A DNA stretch of 8,897 nucleotides from Planctomycetaceae bacterium (GTDB lineage Bacteria; Planctomycetota; Planctomycetia; Planctomycetales; Planctomycetaceae). The notes beneath the pieces were generated by a model that ran no database searches, was not told where the DNA came from, and was given only the letters and a program-made list of their open reading frames with translations. The position numbers and the translations under genes were made by a program. The stretch spans positions 1 through 8,897 of the forward strand of contig JALWSL010000066.1 in NCBI GenBank assembly GCA_027080405.1. Reading direction: 5' to 3'. How positions within the stretch are numbered: position 1 is the first letter of the stretch; every line of letters begins with the position of its first letter. Positions 7,296 through 8,897 of the stretch are shown in pieces.

Positions 7296-8054
7296 CTAGG
7301 GAGCCCATGTTACGCCTTTGATGAGCAGCGGCGTAGGGTTCCTGGCCTGGACTGACAAAACCGGTATCCCTGTCGCTTCGTTCAAACGGTGAAGTTGCCG
7401 GGCAACTCCCTCGGGAGTGGAATTGGGCGCGATCCAGGTCAACCAGCGTCCGACCCGTCGTTGCCACAACGGTACATAACGTTCGGCGTCGCCTCCCAGG
7501 GCCTCTTTACTTGTGATCAGACCGACTTCCGTAACCCATTGATCACGACGATACGCTCGGTCGCTGACGAAGCTGAAGCCGTGGTGGCGGCCTTTTTCAA
7601 GATATGAATACGCAAGCAAGGCCACACTTTCATTCGACTCAAAATGTAAGTTCGCGCGGGGTAGCGTAATACGACCAGTCAAGCGATCGATAACCAGCAA
7701 CCGGGAGCGAAGGCTTTGCAGAAGTGTGACGAAGGCGAAGAAGCTCCAAAGGGAAAACGCACCCCCAATGCCGAGAGTCCCTCCCAATGCGATACCCAGC
7801 CAGAAGGCCTCCTCTCTTGGGCTGCTTGAGACAAAAATAGCGAGGGCGGTACCGACAACTAGCAGCGGCAAGGTCAACAGGACGGTCAGTCGTCGCTCAG
7901 GTAATCTGCCTGCCCTGATGACGAACTCGGCATCATCTTCACACATCGCCAGGCTATAGAGAATCGAGACACCACCACGAGGCAACTCCTTGATATCGTC
8001 TGCAGTGATGATCAGTGGTGTTTCAGCAGGATCAGATCCCGACAAGTCGTTCAT
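7296..8054 (-). CDS. Two-helix membrane protein of unknown function
   Basis: A 252-residue protein from the ATG at 8054 (a TTG at 8066 would add four residues, but no ribosome site precedes it; a weak GAG lies before the ATG). Residues 1-55 are hydrophilic. Two hydrophobic segments follow at about 56-76 and 83-112, the second rich in Gly and Phe. After them is a beta-rich tail beginning LLVIDRLTGRITLPR (119-133), a pattern resembling the PH-like tails of planctomycete membrane proteins that sit next to paired helices. It then reads as a soluble domain of about 120 residues to the end. I do not recognise a named family. It lies 95 bases downstream of the small membrane protein on the same strand, so the two are probably co-transcribed. 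Its 3' end faces the lipoprotein gene with no obvious terminator. Confidence 0.7.
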   Translation of the reverse strand: MNDLSGSDPAETPLIITADDIKELPRGGVSILYSLAMCEDDAEFVIRAGRLPERRLTVLLTLPLLVVGTALAIFVSSSPREEAFWLGIALGGTLGIGGAFSLWSFFAFVTLLQSLRSRLLVIDRLTGRITLPRANLHFESNESVALLAYSYLEKGRHHGFSFVSDRAYRRDQWVTEVGLITSKEALGGDAERYVPLWQRRVGRWLTWIAPNSTPEGVARQLHRLNEATGIPVLSVQARNPTPLLIKGVTWAP

Positions 8055-8149
8055 GCTGATACTCAAATAGAAGGAATAATTCAGGTTGCCGTTTTACGCC
8101 AGTTCGTTTGATCTTTCAGGGTCACTCGCAATTCCGCAACAAAACATGG

Positions 8150-8386
8150 TTAGCTGGCATTTTCGTGTTGTGCTGGCATTTTTCTTTCCAAGGCATCAAG
8201 GCGATCCTGTAGGCTTCGAATCTGCCTGATCATGCCGACAAGCAAGAGCAATGGATAGCCAAACGCGACCACGAGGGCCCCACCCGATACCATGTTGATT
8301 TTCTCAACTGTCGGCTCTTGAATGAACCCGGCTCCCAGGAACCCCAGCAATCCAAGAAAGAAAAGAAAGAGGCCACTAAATCCCAA
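8150..8386 (-). CDS. Small membrane protein, open part of a frame with a 5' nonsense codon
   Basis: The 78-residue open frame, starting at a TTG with only a too-close GAGGG before it, codes a very hydrophobic stretch (residues 4-22), a second hydrophobic segment (33-53) and a short C-terminal coiled-coil-like tail (IRSLQDRLDALERK, about 53-69), so an integral membrane protein with a short cytosolic helix is likely. The same frame continues upstream as 19 sense codons back to an in-frame TAA, and just before that to an ATG with an excellent ribosome site; see the separate upstream entry. The TTG is therefore likely an internal leucine of a protein of about 98 residues. It is the first gene of a probable two-gene unit with the membrane protein at 7296-8054. 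Either this is a recently broken gene, or TTG re-initiation gives a shorter product, or the base call is wrong. Confidence 0.55.
   Translation of the reverse strand: MGFSGLFLFFLGLLGFLGAGFIQEPTVEKINMVSGGALVVAFGYPLLLLVGMIRQIRSLQDRLDALERKMPAQHENAS
8153..8182. repeat. Direct repeat GCTGGCATTTT at a gene's 3' end
   Basis: GCTGGCATTTT occurs at 8153-8163 and 8172-8182, a 19-base period, at the very end of the small membrane protein frame (encoding MPA and, out of register, NAS). AGCTGGCAT recurs at 8562-8570, upstream of the same gene. It may be local duplication. Confidence 0.4.
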
Positions 8387-8446
8387 CGCCCTCGGATTAT
8401 TGATGACCCCTTGGAAGCCATCATCGTACGCCGATTGTTATTCCAT
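8387..8446 (-). pseudogene. Interrupted 5' end of the small membrane protein gene
   Basis: On the minus strand an AGGAG site (8457 to 8453) sits 6 bases before ATG (8446 to 8444), followed by GAA (8443-8441), then TAA (8440-8438), then CAA TCG GCG TAC GAT GAT GGC, and on through AAT AAT CCG AGG GCG into the TTG of the open frame. Every codon after the TAA is sense and the peptide (residues 4 to 19 after the stop: QSAYDDGFQGVINNPR) looks like ordinary protein. Changing the TAA to CAA would restore ME-Q-QSAYDD and a reading frame of 98 residues. This single T is the only obstacle. Confidence 0.5.
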
Positions 8447-8596
8447 AATTTGCTCCTGCAAACAGCAGCTCTTTTGAATTGACAGAACACTCTATATTTT
8501 GCCACCGGCTAAGCTGATACCAGGAAGTTTCTGCCTACCACCTGCAAGCGGCACATCTCCCAGCTGGCATGTAAGTTAAAAACTGTCACAACGTGG

Positions 8597-8626
8597 ATTG
8601 TATCAAACGGTTGTTCGTTTTGTCAC
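8597..8626 (-). promoter_or_regulatory. Candidate promoter of the minus-strand membrane protein pair
   Basis: On the minus strand GTGACA (8626 to 8621, 5/6 to the -35 consensus) is followed by an 18-base spacer and TACAAT (8602 to 8597, 5/6 to the -10 consensus). Start would be near 8590, about 145 bases before the original ATG at 8446. Confidence 0.35.
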
Positions 8627-8630
8627 GGAC

Positions 8631-8678
8631 TTTTTTCGTGGTAGGCCATCTCTGTGTCATATCTTTTTTCTTCGTGGT
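8631..8678. repeat. Two copies of a TTTTTTC...CGTGGT motif
   Basis: TTTTTTCGTGGT (8631-8642) recurs as TTTTTTCTTCGTGGT (8664-8678) with two extra bases. On the minus strand these read ACCACGAA followed by A-runs, a look I associate with leader sequences found in planctomycete and verrucomicrobial genomes near GxxExxY genes. No such gene is visible in the window. Confidence 0.35.
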
Positions 8679-8811
8679 GTTCCATTGTCATGTCTCGCAG
8701 TTTGAGGGCCGCCTCCCCGCTGTGCCTCCCTCCGTCCATACGGGTACGCGCACTGCATCTGGCCCATGTCGCGACTCCGAACACCAAAACACTACCAGCG
8801 TGAAAAGTCGT

Positions 8812-8867
8812 GGCACAAAACTGCAACCAGAACACCCGGCACAAAACATTAACCGGGGACACCCGGC
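8812..8867. repeat. Imperfect tandem repeat of about 26 bp
   Basis: GGCACAAAAC-NNN-AACC...ACACCC occurs at 8812-8837 and again at 8838-8864, differing mainly in the middle (AGA against GGGG) and by one base of length. A GGC follows the second copy too, so a third unit may have begun. The reverse strand reads GGGTGT-CCGGTTAATG. It may be part of a longer repeat family continuing past the right edge. Confidence 0.45.
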
Positions 8868-8897
8868 GCGAGGTTCCGCTCATCACGGCTCCCAGAG

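Larger units (their letters stand above)
8447..8897. other. Intergenic region with repeats at the right edge
   Basis: No convincing gene. A minus-strand frame is open from the right edge to 8623, with a GTG/ATG start near 8881-8886, but the encoded 87 residues have the skewed look of translated non-coding DNA and contain the repeats described separately. It cannot be excluded as a fragment. The bases from about 8690 to 8780 are visibly more GC-rich than the rest of the window. A promoter for the minus-strand pair lies at 8597-8626. Confidence 0.45.

Noticed and set aside
7180..7467. 95-codon minus-strand frame overlapping the 3' end of the membrane protein gene
   Set aside because: It is out of frame with the larger gene and lacks a ribosome site and any domain.
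8478..8483. TTGACA on the plus strand as a rightward promoter
   Set aside because: No -10-like hexamer lies 15-19 bases downstream and there is no plus-strand gene to the right.
8623..8886. 87-codon minus-strand open frame at the right edge
   Set aside because: It starts beside the edge with a GTG/ATG, contains the tandem repeat and the GC-rich patch, and its residues show no recognisable domain. Kept only as a possible fragment.

Overview
The window looks like a chromosomal segment from a planctomycete (Planctomycetota) of moderate GC content. The clearest sign is a DUF1559 protein with a type IV-pilin-like N-terminus, followed closely by a small lipoprotein with a carboxypeptidase-regulatory-like domain. 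That pairing is repeated many times in planctomycete genomes. A large exported PQQ-type beta-propeller protein with a methyltransferase-like N-terminal domain points to the same phylum. This assignment rests on protein family recognition and no search was run.

Layout: positions 1-598 are non-coding apart from possible tiny ORFs. This stretch holds a minus-strand sigma70-like promoter (173-200) that runs almost at once into a strong minus-strand intrinsic terminator (113-154), and a plus-strand promoter candidate (462-490) with an operator-like inverted repeat over its -10 box. Next come the large propeller protein (599-3688), a 310-base gap, a TolB/PD40-type propeller protein (3999-5072), a 480-base gap with no convincing gene, the DUF1559 pseudopilin (5553-6536) and its lipoprotein partner (6775-7176). 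All four genes are on the plus strand. The right part reads the other way: a two-helix membrane protein (7296-8054) and, upstream of it, a short membrane protein (8150-8386). The natural 5' part of the short gene appears to be interrupted by a TAA at codon 3. The last 450 bases are a GC-shifted, repeat-containing intergenic stretch with no credible gene.

How the genes fit together: all four plus-strand products carry export signals (Sec signal peptide, Sec signal peptide, class III pseudopilin leader, lipobox), so this is a cell-envelope and secretion neighbourhood. The pseudopilin and lipoprotein genes probably form a unit. The two propeller genes lie in separate transcriptional contexts and need not be functionally linked. 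The two minus-strand membrane proteins probably share a promoter near 8597-8626. I see no clear defence system, mobile element, CRISPR array, tRNA or rRNA. The observations most worth checking are the nonsense codon in the small membrane protein, the promoter-terminator unit at the left edge, and the operator-like repeat upstream of the large propeller gene.
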